Source of the DNA: an uncultured Spirochaetota bacterium
Lineage (GTDB): Bacteria; Spirochaetota; Spirochaetia; Treponematales; Rectinemataceae
Direction: 5' to 3'
Assembly: GCA_903821875.1 (NCBI GenBank)
Contig: CAIJMU010000021.1
Span: 1-41,666, forward strand
DNA: 41,666 bases
The notes below the pieces were generated by a model. It saw only the letters and a program-made list of their open reading frames with translations, ran no database searches and was not told the origin of the DNA. Below are positions 14,825 to 22,372 of the stretch, piece by piece. How positions within the stretch are numbered: position 1 is the stretch's first letter; each line of letters begins with the position of its first letter. The position numbers and the translations under genes are program-made.

Positions 14825-15984
14825 AGCTACAATCCAGTTCGAGGGATCGAGTGCTGGCTGCCCTCTCCCATCGCGAGGGCGACCGCCTTCCCCTGGACAT
14901 CGGCAGCGTGCAGGTCACCGGTATCCATGTGGACGCCTACCGTGGCCTCCGGAGCGCCCTCGGCCTGAGGGAAACCGGGGCTACACTCTGCGACTCCATC
15001 CAGCGCCTGGCCCTCCCCGATGACGACTTCATCGCCCGCCTCGGCGTGGACGTACGTGGCCTCTATCCCCTCAATAGTCACAATTGGAATGTTGTCGAAG
15101 CCGAAGCCGGCGACTACTGGGAATACCACGACGAGTGGGGCATAACCCACCGCCGGAGCCGCCCCGGTGGCCTGTACCACAGCGTCTTCAAGGTGCCCCT
15201 TCCCGGTCCCGGTCTCACTGTCCGGGACATCGAGAGGCAGCCCTGGCCGGACCTGGGCGACGAGCGGCGGATCGAAGGCCTCAGGGAAAGGGCCCAGGCC
15301 TACCGCAGCGCGGGATTTGCCGTCCTCCTCAAGGATCCCTTTGCCGGCATCTTCGAGATGTCCCAGAGGATCATCGGCATGGAGGAATTACTCATGACGA
15401 TGGCGGCGGAACCGGAAATCGCCGAAGCCCTCTTCGACAAGATGCTGGAACTCAAGCTCGCCTTCTGGGAGATGGCCCTGCCCCGGCTCGGAGACCTCGT
15501 GGACGTGGTGAGCTACGCGGATGACTATGGCACCCAGACTTCCCAGATCATCTCACCTGCGATGTTCCGTGAACTCGTCAAACCCCGGGTGAAAATCCTC
15601 TTCGATGCAATGAAGCGGCTCGCTCCGGGCGCCAGGCGCTTTTTCCATTCCTGCGGCAATGTCCGGCCCCTCCTCCCCGATTTCATCGAGATCGGTACCC
15701 AGATACTCAATCCCGTCCATATCAGCGCGACAGGCATGGAGCCCGCTGCCTTGAAACGTGACTTCGGGGCGGACCTCGTCTTCTGGGGTGGCGGCGTGGA
15801 CACGCAGGGCATCCTGCCCAGGGGCAGCCCTGACGAAGTGCGGGACGACGTCCGGAAAAACATCGAGGCCCTGGCACCGGGTGGGGGCTTTGTGTTCAGC
15901 AGCGTCCACAACATCCAGAGCGACGTCCCGCCTGCCAACATCGTCGCCATGGTGGAGGCCCTCAGGGAATACGGGGGGACCTAG
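14821..15984 (+). CDS. Uroporphyrinogen decarboxylase-fold protein (UroD/MtaA family), role unknown
   Basis: The product is 387 residues starting at GTG 14821, which overlaps the nagB stop (GTGA). The opening SSRDRVLAALSHREGDRLPLDIGS is characteristic of the UroD superfamily, which includes haem-pathway UroD and zinc-dependent methylcobamide:coenzyme M methyltransferases (MtaA, MtbA). Later motifs are a HSCGN (276-280) with the His and Cys of the zinc-binding MtaA-type site, NPVHISATGM near 300, and WGGGVDTQGILPRGSP. The last is the catalytic barrel end common to family members found in sugar operons. The protein is longer than haem UroD and lacks the UroD-type N-terminal Arg/Asp signature. 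A methyl-transfer or lyase-type step on a sugar-linked substrate can be imagined, but nothing in the sequence proves it. No corrinoid protein gene is nearby. Confidence 0.8.
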   Translation: MKLQSSSRDRVLAALSHREGDRLPLDIGSVQVTGIHVDAYRGLRSALGLRETGATLCDSIQRLALPDDDFIARLGVDVRGLYPLNSHNWNVVEAEAGDYWEYHDEWGITHRRSRPGGLYHSVFKVPLPGPGLTVRDIERQPWPDLGDERRIEGLRERAQAYRSAGFAVLLKDPFAGIFEMSQRIIGMEELLMTMAAEPEIAEALFDKMLELKLAFWEMALPRLGDLVDVVSYADDYGTQTSQIISPAMFRELVKPRVKILFDAMKRLAPGARRFFHSCGNVRPLLPDFIEIGTQILNPVHISATGMEPAALKRDFGADLVFWGGGVDTQGILPRGSPDEVRDDVRKNIEALAPGGGFVFSSVHNIQSDVPPANIVAMVEALREYGGT

Positions 15985-16059
15985 GAAACAGTGTCCCTCT
16001 GTATCTCGAATGCCTTCTTCATGAGCCGGGAAATAGGGAGCAGGAAAAGCAGTCCCTTC

Positions 16060-16575
16060 TCAAAGATACCTGAAGAACCCCGCGAAATCGTTGCTGACAC
16101 CCATCCTGTCCAAGGCGCCGGAAATTTCGCCACGGTGGTGGGTAAAGTGGTTCAGGACGTGGAAGATCGTCTGCCAGGCGATGCGCTCCTGGTCTTCCCC
16201 ACGGAAGTTCTTGAACGTGATGGACTTCTGGAGGTCTTCAAGCCCTGCTTCCTCGCTGAACGCGACATAGAGTGAGTCGATCTCCTTGGTGAGGGACGCG
16301 AGCGCGGCGAAGTCCTCGCCGACCTTCGCTTTCAGTGCGTCCACTTCCCCATCCAGGACAGTGGCGCGAAGGGAAGAAAAGTCACCCAGGGCCCTATACC
16401 GTTTCAGCCAGGAGACTTCGTACCAGACACAGTGCTGGAGGGTTCCGAGAACGGTCTTGTAGTAGGTTCCCGTTTCCTTGAGAGCTAGCTCCGCTCCCGC
16501 CTTCTCGAGGGTCTCGATCAAGTTCAGGTTAGCGCCCCGGTTGTATCGTGCGAGGGCGACGATTACTTCTTTCAT
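16060..16575 (-). CDS. DinB-family (four-helix bundle, putative metal-dependent) protein
   Basis: The 171-residue product starts at ATG 16575, with AAGGAG about 12 nt upstream. It is helical and carries the DinB/YfiT-type histidine arrangement: one His in the helix GTLQHCVWYEVSWLKRY (near residue 47) and two four residues apart in the helix IFHVLNHFTHHRGEIS (near 137-141), which together form a metal site in the family. Known relatives include thiol transferases (bacillithiol, mycothiol) and proteins of unknown role. The specific reaction here cannot be read from the sequence. It is convergent with the UroD-like gene, with 75 bp between the stops and no clear terminator. Confidence 0.8.
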   Translation of the reverse strand: MKEVIVALARYNRGANLNLIETLEKAGAELALKETGTYYKTVLGTLQHCVWYEVSWLKRYRALGDFSSLRATVLDGEVDALKAKVGEDFAALASLTKEIDSLYVAFSEEAGLEDLQKSITFKNFRGEDQERIAWQTIFHVLNHFTHHRGEISGALDRMGVSNDFAGFFRYL

Positions 16576-16870
16576 GCCAATGACTCCTTCTCCAGCTCCG
16601 TCTGATACATGATACTACAGATGGGCAGGGTAATTTCGCAATGGCCGGGAAAAACTCCCCCAGACCGACGCCATCATGCTCGAGTTCGAGTAGTGGCAAT
16701 AGAGACGCGCAACAAGAACTATCGTACCAGGGACTACTTCCAGTTCCTGAAGGAGAAACCATCAACATCAATAAGCATTATGAGGGGAGCGCTCCCTTGA
16801 CTGCCCGATTTTTTTCGAGCGCCCTTGCGTGATTCCCGGCTCCCTGGTTCCTGGCATTGACAAGGCTGCC
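16576..16870. other. Intergenic stretch without a supported gene
   Basis: Small overlapping frames here show no recognisable protein. The only clear structure is a perfect 12-bp palindrome, GGGAGCGCTCCC (16785-16796), with a run of seven T about 20 bp further on (16811-16818). The distance is too long for a standard intrinsic terminator. Both flanking genes are on the minus strand, so this stretch should hold the dinB-like promoter, which I cannot place. Confidence 0.4.
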
Positions 16871-17896
16871 TTAGCCATTCGCCTCAAATTCCAGTACGAC
16901 CTTCGTCCCCATCCCTCGCTCAATTCGTATTGTTCCAGCCAGCTGCTGGGTCAGCCCCTGGATAAGCTGAAGCCCAAAGCCCGTGGAGTTCCCGAATGAA
17001 ACGGATTCAGGAATGCCGTTGCCATCATCCTGGATGGAAATGAGCACATGGAAACCTGTCATTGTGGCCGATACGGAAATCTTTCCGCCATCTCTTCCCT
17101 TGAAAGCATACTTCATGATGTTGGTGATCAGTTCATTTATGATTATGCCCAGTGACTGGAGGCGTCTGGCATCAAGAATGAATTCCTGGACGGTCATTTC
17201 TACTTTCACCCCTGTGCTGGCAGGGAAGTTGGATACAATCTCTTCAATCAAGGCTGGCAGATAGTCCCTGATCGATAGTTCGGTAAAGTCAGGCGACCGA
17301 TACAGCCTGTCGTAGAGAAGCGCCATGCTTTGGAGTCTGGCATTTGCGTCCTCCAATGCTGTTACAGCCGATGGCTCCTTGACCGTCTGGGCTTGAAGGG
17401 ACAAAAGACTGCTGAGGTTGTTCATGTTGTTCTTTATGCGATGATGGACTTCCTTGAGAAGGATGCTTTTTTCAGAGAGAAGCGATCGGTTTGCTTCTTC
17501 TGCCTGCATTCGCTTTGATATATCGGTAAAGCTGACTACGACATGCTGGAGCTTTCCGTTCTCCATGTGCGGGATGGCGTCTACATTGAGCCATACGCGA
17601 TTGTGAGTGGTAGGACGAAATACTCCCATGACCACATCCCTGACCGGAGCGAGGGTATCGATGGCTTGTACTACGGGGTGCGTCTCACCCGGGAAGGGTG
17701 AACCGTCTTCGTGTATCACGTTCCAGTCCGGATCGAAGGATGTCTTGCCGAGAAGCTGGTCTTCGGAAAGCCCGAGAAGCTCAAGGGCCTGGGGGTTGGC
17801 CATCAGGATTTCAGCACGCGGGCCTTGGATGAGAACACCAATATCCATGTCCCAGACCAGGGACCGGAACCTTTTTTCGCTGTCCACCAATGCCAC
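16871..17896 (-). CDS. PAS-HisKA_2-HATPase portion of a sensor kinase split by an amber codon
   Basis: This 341-residue frame directly continues the frame of the upstream coding region (17897-19045) after one TAG. It has no Shine-Dalgarno sequence of its own before the GTG at 17896. It starts in a PAS linker (VALVDSEKRFRSLVWDMD), followed by a PAS domain (about 10-130) and a linker ending FTDISKRMQAEEANRSLL. A HisKA_2 dimerisation domain follows with the phospho-acceptor His in LKEVHHRIKNNMNNLSSLLSLQ (near 153), then a HATPase_c domain with N-box NELITNIMKYAF, G1 DDGNGIP and G2 GFGLQLIQGL. All catalytic motifs look intact, so the kinase half is either a separate protein, the end of a read-through product, or a recent casualty of a nonsense mutation. 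Confidence 0.8.
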   Translation of the reverse strand: MALVDSEKRFRSLVWDMDIGVLIQGPRAEILMANPQALELLGLSEDQLLGKTSFDPDWNVIHEDGSPFPGETHPVVQAIDTLAPVRDVVMGVFRPTTHNRVWLNVDAIPHMENGKLQHVVVSFTDISKRMQAEEANRSLLSEKSILLKEVHHRIKNNMNNLSSLLSLQAQTVKEPSAVTALEDANARLQSMALLYDRLYRSPDFTELSIRDYLPALIEEIVSNFPASTGVKVEMTVQEFILDARRLQSLGIIINELITNIMKYAFKGRDGGKISVSATMTGFHVLISIQDDGNGIPESVSFGNSTGFGLQLIQGLTQQLAGTIRIERGMGTKVVLEFEANG

Positions 17897-17899
17897 CTA
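17897..17899 (-). other. In-frame amber codon separating two halves of one sensor kinase
   Basis: The minus-strand reading is ATG AAA GCT GCC TAG GTG GCA TTG GTG GAC, giving TAMKAA-stop-VALVDSEKRF. The linker between consecutive PAS domains in this family is typically KxAExALxxSExRF, so the amber sits where a Glu is expected: a single G-to-T change from GAG. Reading through the codon would give one protein of about 724 residues, REC-PAS-PAS-PAS-HisKA_2-HATPase. Confidence 0.9.
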
Positions 17900-19045
17900 G
17901 GCAGCTTTCATCGCGGTGACGTCAAGGGCTGTTCCGAGGCTCCGTGTCGGCCGTCCATCGGCTCCGAATTCGACAAGCCCGTTCGCAAGAATGTGATGGA
18001 CTGTGCCATCAGAATGGATGACACGGTATTCAAGTGTCGGAAAGCTTCCGTCTTTCAGGTTGCCGTCCAGGCTGTCCGTGAATTTTCCGACATCATCCGG
18101 ATGAACAACCTTCAGTATTGTTTCGGGTTTTCCGTCGTAGGTCTCGGGGGCAAGCCCATAGATCCGATACATCTCCTTTGACCATCGGGTCGTATTGGAA
18201 ACCATATCCCATTCCCAACTCCCGATCCCCGCTATCCGTTGGGCTTCCGCGAGGTTCCTTTCGCTTTTTAAAAGCTCCTCCTCGATGCCCTTGCGTTCGG
18301 AGACGTCAAGGCAGAGCCCAGTCATCCGGATGGGCTTGCCGTTTTCGTAGTAGGCCCTTCCTGTGGCTTCAATCCATCGGATCGCCCCGCCAGGAAGCAT
18401 GATGCGATACTCGTTTCGCAGGTTGCTTCCCTTGTCGATCGCTTCCTGTATCTTGCGCGAAGCCTCTTCCCGGTCATCGGGGTAGACAGTCTTTGTCCAT
18501 GCCTCAATCCCTGCTTGCGCGTCGTTTTCCATTCCGAAGAGCGCAAAGAACTCAGGCGACCAGGTGAAGCTATTGTTGGCGATGTCCCAATCCCATATTC
18601 CCGCTCGGCTGGATTCCAGCGCCAGACCAAGATTCTCTTTTTTCAGCCAACTCTCCCTGTGTGCCTGATGCAAGCTGAAAGCCAGCCTGATGGAGGCGTC
18701 AAGGACAGTGATTGGGGAGTTCTTCAGAACATAGCCGTAGGAGGCGACCTTCCACGTCTTCTCGATGACTTCGGGTTCAGAATGGCTAGATAGGAAGACG
18801 ATGGGGATGTCATGGCCTGTGAGGATGGTTTGTGCGGCTTGTGTCCCGTCGATGCCTTTCCCAAGGTTGATGTCCATCAGGATAAGGTCGAAGGCAGCAG
18901 CCCCCTGGATGGCTTCCACAGCCTTTTCTCCGGAGCTGACCGTTGTAACGCCGTAGCCATACTTTTCAAGTTGCATTTTCTCGCTCATGGCGAGAAGGGA
19001 CTCGTCTTCAACGAGAAGGATGGTCTTTTTATTCAGTGGACCCAC
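17897..19045 (-). CDS. Response-regulator receiver plus two PAS domains (N-terminal portion of the split kinase)
   Basis: The likely start is GTG at 19045, with GGAG ten bases upstream. The frame is open to 19240, but those 65 residues (LHIPGPFKTWENRENPCYRQ...) do not look like the family and lack a domain. From 19045 the product has a receiver domain (LLVEDESLL, phospho-acceptor Asp58 in LILMDINL, Lys in YVLKNSP), then two PAS domains with PAC segments. The first is AGIWDWDIANNSFTWSPEFFALFG..., ending LDVSERKGIEEELLKSE; the second is IGSWEWDMVSNTTRWSKEMYRIYG..., ending ALDVTAMKAA at the amber codon. Without the kinase half this would be a receiver-PAS protein with no output. Cytoplasmic; no membrane span. 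Confidence 0.8.
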   Translation of the reverse strand: MGPLNKKTILLVEDESLLAMSEKMQLEKYGYGVTTVSSGEKAVEAIQGAAAFDLILMDINLGKGIDGTQAAQTILTGHDIPIVFLSSHSEPEVIEKTWKVASYGYVLKNSPITVLDASIRLAFSLHQAHRESWLKKENLGLALESSRAGIWDWDIANNSFTWSPEFFALFGMENDAQAGIEAWTKTVYPDDREEASRKIQEAIDKGSNLRNEYRIMLPGGAIRWIEATGRAYYENGKPIRMTGLCLDVSERKGIEEELLKSERNLAEAQRIAGIGSWEWDMVSNTTRWSKEMYRIYGLAPETYDGKPETILKVVHPDDVGKFTDSLDGNLKDGSFPTLEYRVIHSDGTVHHILANGLVEFGADGRPTRSLGTALDVTAMKAA

Positions 19046-19263
19046 GGTTCTCGGCTCCAATCCCAGCTCTGAAACAGCAAGTGAGGATGAATTAGAGTGT
19101 GGAAGAGATGGCTGGCGGTAGCAAGGGTTTTCCCGGTTTTCCCATGTTTTAAAAGGTCCAGGAATATGGAGAAGGGCTATGGATTCCCTCATTCGACGGA
19201 ATTCTGGGCGGCCATCCCGGCTATATTGCATGAGCATCAATTCAGGCTTTACATAGAGGTATC

Positions 19264-20019
19264 ATGAAAGTAGCCACCTACAACCTTCACTTTGGTGGAA
19301 GCGGGAAGGAAAAGAACCATCTTGATCGACTCATCAGTGACAGTGGAGCCGACATCGCTTTTGTCCAGGAAGCTTTTGACCCAAAGAGCTATCCAGTCTC
19401 CTTCCTTAACCAGGAAGCAGTCTGGCACAGCGTCGAGAACGTGAACTGGGGAAGCGGCATTGTCACAAGAAACATTCCTATAGAAGAATTCCCCTTGCCA
19501 GTATTCAATGGCTGGGTCATTGCAGGAAGGGTCTTCTGTGAAGGGCAGGAGATTCTCCTTGTCAATGTCCACAATCCATCCAACAAGATGACATACCTGG
19601 AAAACCTGATTGCCATCCTTGATTCCATAAAAGAGCTTAAATATGACAACATCATAATCGGAGGAGACTTCAACATTTCCCTTGGAAGCCGATTGCCGAG
19701 TGAACCCTTGAAAAGCAATTCCGAGGACAGAAGAGGATTGGCGCTGCTGGAAGGAATGGGGCTGATTCAAGCATGGCAACTGATGAACCCCGGCATGCCA
19801 CTTGCCCAGACTCTCAGGTGGAGTAAAGATCCTGCCTTGCCCTTTCATATCGACTGCTTCTTCATAAACAAGACCTTGGCTGACAGGGTAACAAGCTGTA
19901 GCGTCCTGCTTGATCCTGGCTGGACCGGAATGAGCGACCATAATCCGCTTGCCATGGAGTTTTCAAGGCTGGATTCCGTTCAGGGCTGGAGCAGATGGAC
20001 GCCTTCCTCGCTGACCTAA
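19264..20019 (+). CDS. Endonuclease/exonuclease/phosphatase-family protein
   Basis: The 251-residue product starts at ATG 19264 with AGAGGT seven bases upstream. EEP-fold catalytic motifs are in order: VATYNLHFG (Asn at the first strand), DIAFVQEAF (metal-binding Glu), VNVHNPSN, IIIGGDFNIS (Asp-Phe-Asn) and GMSDHNPLAMEF (terminal Ser-Asp-His). All key residues of the Mg-dependent phosphodiesterase fold (DNase I, exonuclease III, inositol phosphatases) are present. There is no signal peptide. Substrate choice cannot be inferred: DNA, RNA, lipid or sugar phosphates are all possible. The 3' end overlaps the next gene by 25 bp in another frame. GC content here is lower than in the opp-nag operon. 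Confidence 0.85.
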   Translation: MKVATYNLHFGGSGKEKNHLDRLISDSGADIAFVQEAFDPKSYPVSFLNQEAVWHSVENVNWGSGIVTRNIPIEEFPLPVFNGWVIAGRVFCEGQEILLVNVHNPSNKMTYLENLIAILDSIKELKYDNIIIGGDFNISLGSRLPSEPLKSNSEDRRGLALLEGMGLIQAWQLMNPGMPLAQTLRWSKDPALPFHIDCFFINKTLADRVTSCSVLLDPGWTGMSDHNPLAMEFSRLDSVQGWSRWTPSSLT

Positions 20020-20387
20020 TCGTCGTCATCCACCTTGTCATAGTCTCATTCTGTGTGGGAGGGGAAATCCTCATCCTCATGGGATTTGCGCTGAAATGGG
20101 AATGGATCAGGAACACCCTTTTCAGGGTTCTCCACCTCGCCGCTATCCTGTATGTTGCGCTGGAAGCCATTCTCGGAATCACCTGCCCGCTGACCCTGTG
20201 GGAATACTACCTTAGGCTCAAGGCTGGACAGGGAAGTGGAGAACAGCTCTCCTTCGTCGCAAGTTTAGTCAGAAAGATTATCTTTTACGACTTTCCTCCA
20301 TGGGTCTTTACGGCGCTCTACAGTGGGTTTGGGGTGCTTGTGCTCCTGACATTCATTTTCATCAGGCCACGAAGGAAGTCATCATGA
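19995..20387 (+). CDS. DUF2784-family small membrane protein
   Basis: The 130-residue product starts at ATG 19995, inside the end of the upstream gene, with GGAG ahead of it. It begins MDAFLADLIVVIHLVIVSFCVGGEI and contains the conserved ITCPLTLWEYYLR motif, followed by a short cytoplasmic or periplasmic loop and a last span ending in RPRRKSS. Three to four transmembrane helices are evident. DUF2784 proteins have no known function. The 25-bp overlap suggests coupled translation with the EEP-fold enzyme, but no functional link is known. Confidence 0.85.
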   Translation: MDAFLADLIVVIHLVIVSFCVGGEILILMGFALKWEWIRNTLFRVLHLAAILYVALEAILGITCPLTLWEYYLRLKAGQGSGEQLSFVASLVRKIIFYDFPPWVFTALYSGFGVLVLLTFIFIRPRRKSS

Positions 20388-20449
20388 ACTTTGCAGAGGA
20401 CGACAATTGGAGGCAGGACTGGTTAAGTCGTTACGGAATAAAAGAATAA
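20384..20449 (+). CDS. Possible 21-residue small protein overlapping the DUF2784 stop
   Basis: An ATG overlapping the DUF2784 stop by 4 bp (ATGA), with AAGGAAG eight bases upstream, opens MNFAEDDNWRQDWLSRYGIKE, which ends in TAA. The ribosome-binding site and overlap fit a real coupled small gene. The peptide is charged and soluble, and I recognise no family. It could also be the start of a longer gene lost by deletion next to the tRNA. Confidence 0.35.
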   Translation: MNFAEDDNWRQDWLSRYGIKE

Positions 20450-20454
20450 AAAAT

Positions 20455-20526
20455 TGGGCGATACTGGGATTGAACCAGTGACTTCTACCGTGTGAAGGTA
20501 GCACTCTCCCGCTGAGTTAATCGCCC
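20455..20526 (-). tRNA. tRNA-Val (anticodon CAC)
   Basis: The minus strand folds into a complete cloverleaf of 72 nt. The acceptor stem is GGGCGAT with ATCGCCC, the D stem ACTC/GAGT, the anticodon stem CTACC/GGTAG with loop TTCACAC (anticodon CAC, reading GUG), the variable loop has 5 nt, and the T stem ACTGG/CCAGT has loop TTCAATC. The discriminator is A. CCA is not encoded; a T-rich run follows on the minus strand. It is transcribed opposite to its neighbours. Confidence 0.95.
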
Positions 20527-20539
20527 GACAGCGTTTATG

Positions 20540-20569
20540 AATCTATCACTCTGCATTTTTCGCTGTCAA
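20540..20569 (-). promoter_or_regulatory. Sigma-70-type promoter of tRNA-Val
   Basis: On the minus strand a consensus TTGACA (20569 down to 20564) is followed after 18 bp by TAGATT (20545-20540), four of six -10 bases. The predicted start lies a few bases before the first base of the tRNA at 20526, leaving a short 5' leader. Confidence 0.65.
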
Positions 20570-20604
20570 GGCCGATGCATGTCTCACGAGTTCGGAAAGA
20601 GCGT

Positions 20605-20634
20605 AAAAAAAACCATACATTCACTGGATGGTTT
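20605..20634 (-). terminator. Possible intrinsic terminator on the minus strand
   Basis: Read on the minus strand, AAACCAT (20634-20628) pairs with ATGGTTT (20616-20610) around an 11-nt loop and is followed at once by five more T. The stem is AT-rich and only 7 bp. It would stop minus-strand transcripts entering from 21.4 kb before they reach the tRNA promoter. Confidence 0.35.
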
Positions 20635-20762
20635 CTAGGCGTCAGATCATTAATTGTATAACATAAATGGAATTAATAAAGATCGGCGCTCCTTTGGACT
20701 ATTGGCATGATATCTGCTATACCTAATGGTATCAGCGGTCCATCATTGGAATCGGTCCAGAG

Positions 20763-21419
20763 ATGGTGGTGCGATTTACTATGGAGAATGGAAACGTGGA
20801 ACGTGAACTTCGACTTTCTGGGTCAGGGGCAAGGTTGCTATCGATTGGGCAAGAGATACGGATCGAACTCGTCAGGAAAAGCATACATCTTCTTATCGGT
20901 CTCGTGCCCCTTTTAGCTTCCTATAATCTGAGCCTTACGTATTTCATGCTTGCCGTCGGTACCCTTGTCTATGCTACCAGCGAAACACTTCGGATGGGCG
21001 GCGTCGAGGTGCCCCTTATTTCCCGTGTCACAGCCCTGGCTGCTCGCCAGCGCGATTCAGGGCATTTTGTTCTCGGACCAGTGACCCTCGGCATCGGCAC
21101 GATGCTCTCGCTGCTTCTGTATCCCGAACCCGCCGCTTCCATTGCCATCTACTCGCTCGCCTTCGGGGATGGCCTGTCCAGCCTTGTCGGCAAGCTGTTT
21201 GGCTCGATACGTCTTCCCTTTACCGGTGGCAAGTCGCTCGAGGGGAGCCTGACCTGTTTCTTTGCCGTATTCATTTCGGCCTACTCGCTTACACAGCGCG
21301 CGCCCGAGTCGCTGGGCGTTGCCCTCGTGGGCACGCTGGTCGAGGCAGCCCCGCTCAAGGACTTTGACAACATCGTGCTTCCGATGGCTGCCGGTCTCGC
21401 CTCGTTGCTGCTCCTGTAG
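20763..21419 (+). CDS. CTP-dependent lipid kinase-like membrane protein (dolichol/phytol/diacylglycerol kinase family)
   Basis: The 218-residue product starts at ATG 20763 or possibly 20781; neither has a strong ribosome-binding site. It shows the SEC59/DGK1/VTE5 pattern: EIRIELVRKSIHLLIGLVPLL at the first span, then several spans, then SLAFGDGLSSLVGKLFG and LPFTGGKSLEGSLTCFF, the conserved cytidylyltransferase-like active region with its Gly-Asp pair. Members phosphorylate polyprenols, phytol/farnesol or diacylglycerol with CTP at the membrane. Which lipid is used here is unknown. The upstream 120 bp (20640-20760) are AT-rich and probably hold the promoter. It is convergent with the next gene, 6 bp away. 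Confidence 0.78.
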   Translation: MVVRFTMENGNVERELRLSGSGARLLSIGQEIRIELVRKSIHLLIGLVPLLASYNLSLTYFMLAVGTLVYATSETLRMGGVEVPLISRVTALAARQRDSGHFVLGPVTLGIGTMLSLLLYPEPAASIAIYSLAFGDGLSSLVGKLFGSIRLPFTGGKSLEGSLTCFFAVFISAYSLTQRAPESLGVALVGTLVEAAPLKDFDNIVLPMAAGLASLLLL

Positions 21420-21425
21420 GACCCG

Positions 21426-22253
21426 CTACTGCCAGAGGTACCAGGCGTGCAGGCGCGAAATGGCGATCTGCGCACCGATGCCCATCAGGGCAAGGCCAAG
21501 GGCCAGGGCTTCGGGCCTCCAGGAAGTGACCAACACCTCCTGGCCGGCAAGTAGTAGCAATGCGGCGATGGCGATCGAGGCAAAGCGCTTCTCCCCCGTG
21601 ATCCTGGCTCCAACGATATAGCTGGCTCCCGTAATGGCTCCAAGCGCCATGACGACCGGAAGCTGGATGTCGGAATAGCCGAAACGCGACAGGAGGGTGT
21701 CCGAAAAGGCCCCGGTATCCATGGGGATAAAGCTCGACAAGGACAATCCGACTGCTGAAACGATGCCCAGAGAGAGCCCCGGACGCTCACTCCTGAAGCC
21801 GCCTGAGCAGAGTCCGGCGAGGAGGAAGGCCCCGTATCCGGCAAAGCGCGCTGCGATGACTGTGCGCGTGACCATGGCTGCCCAGGGGATGGGGACCCCC
21901 TCGGCTGCGATCCTCACGACGACGATCCTTCCCACCTCGAATGCGCAGGTAAAAGCCCAGAAAGAAAGAAAGAAGATCTCGTCGGAGCCGGTCTTCCTGA
22001 AAGAGATGAGGATAGCGAGGAGCATGGCTGCTGCGAACATGGCCGATAGGATGCCTCCAGCCATCGCCGCAGTGATCGACCCTATCCCGATGCCCAGGAA
22101 CTCCCAGCGGTGGTGCTCGAAGTGTGCTTCGAGGGCCAGGGTCAGGAAGCCCCTCCCCAGCGCAGGAATGGCGAGACCAACGCCTGCCAGGAGCATGCCG
22201 AGGCTGAGGACAAAGAGAAGCCAGTAGACTCTCCGACGGGTAGAGATCGTCAC
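21426..22253 (-). CDS. Polytopic membrane protein of unknown function
   Basis: The frame is open back to 22391, but its first 46 residues (RTPPFTIGMQRFRLESRFQEGRRG...) have no hydrophobic or family character and cross the divergent gene's start. A GTG at 22253, just before TISTRRRVYWLLFVLSLGM, is a more plausible beginning, although its ribosome-binding site is weak. The 275-residue product has about eight hydrophobic helices, with a charged arm before the first, a pair of His (ALEAHFEHHRWEF) between the first and second spans, and a Trp-rich C-terminus (HAWYLWQ). I do not recognise the family. The neighbouring genes give no hint of its role. Confidence 0.65.
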   Translation of the reverse strand: MTISTRRRVYWLLFVLSLGMLLAGVGLAIPALGRGFLTLALEAHFEHHRWEFLGIGIGSITAAMAGGILSAMFAAAMLLAILISFRKTGSDEIFFLSFWAFTCAFEVGRIVVVRIAAEGVPIPWAAMVTRTVIAARFAGYGAFLLAGLCSGGFRSERPGLSLGIVSAVGLSLSSFIPMDTGAFSDTLLSRFGYSDIQLPVVMALGAITGASYIVGARITGEKRFASIAIAALLLLAGQEVLVTSWRPEALALGLALMGIGAQIAISRLHAWYLWQ

Positions 22254-22372
22254 CGGCACAGGATATGCCGTAGGGTCGGGAATGAAAAGCGAGGGGCAGC
22301 CTCTCCTGCCCTCCTGAAATCTGCTTTCAAGCCGGAAGCGCTGCATTCCGATAGTGAAGGGAGGAGTTCGAC

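Noticed and set aside
16785-16818. GGGAGCGCTCCC palindrome with a downstream T run as a terminator
   Set aside because: The T run begins about 15 bp after the palindrome, and no plus-strand gene ends here. The spacing does not fit.
17897-17899. Pyrrolysine insertion at the amber codon
   Set aside because: TAG serves as an ordinary stop for several genes here (for example at 6365 and 8518), no pyl gene is visible, and a PAS linker is not a place where pyrrolysine is known to be needed. It is left only as a remote alternative.
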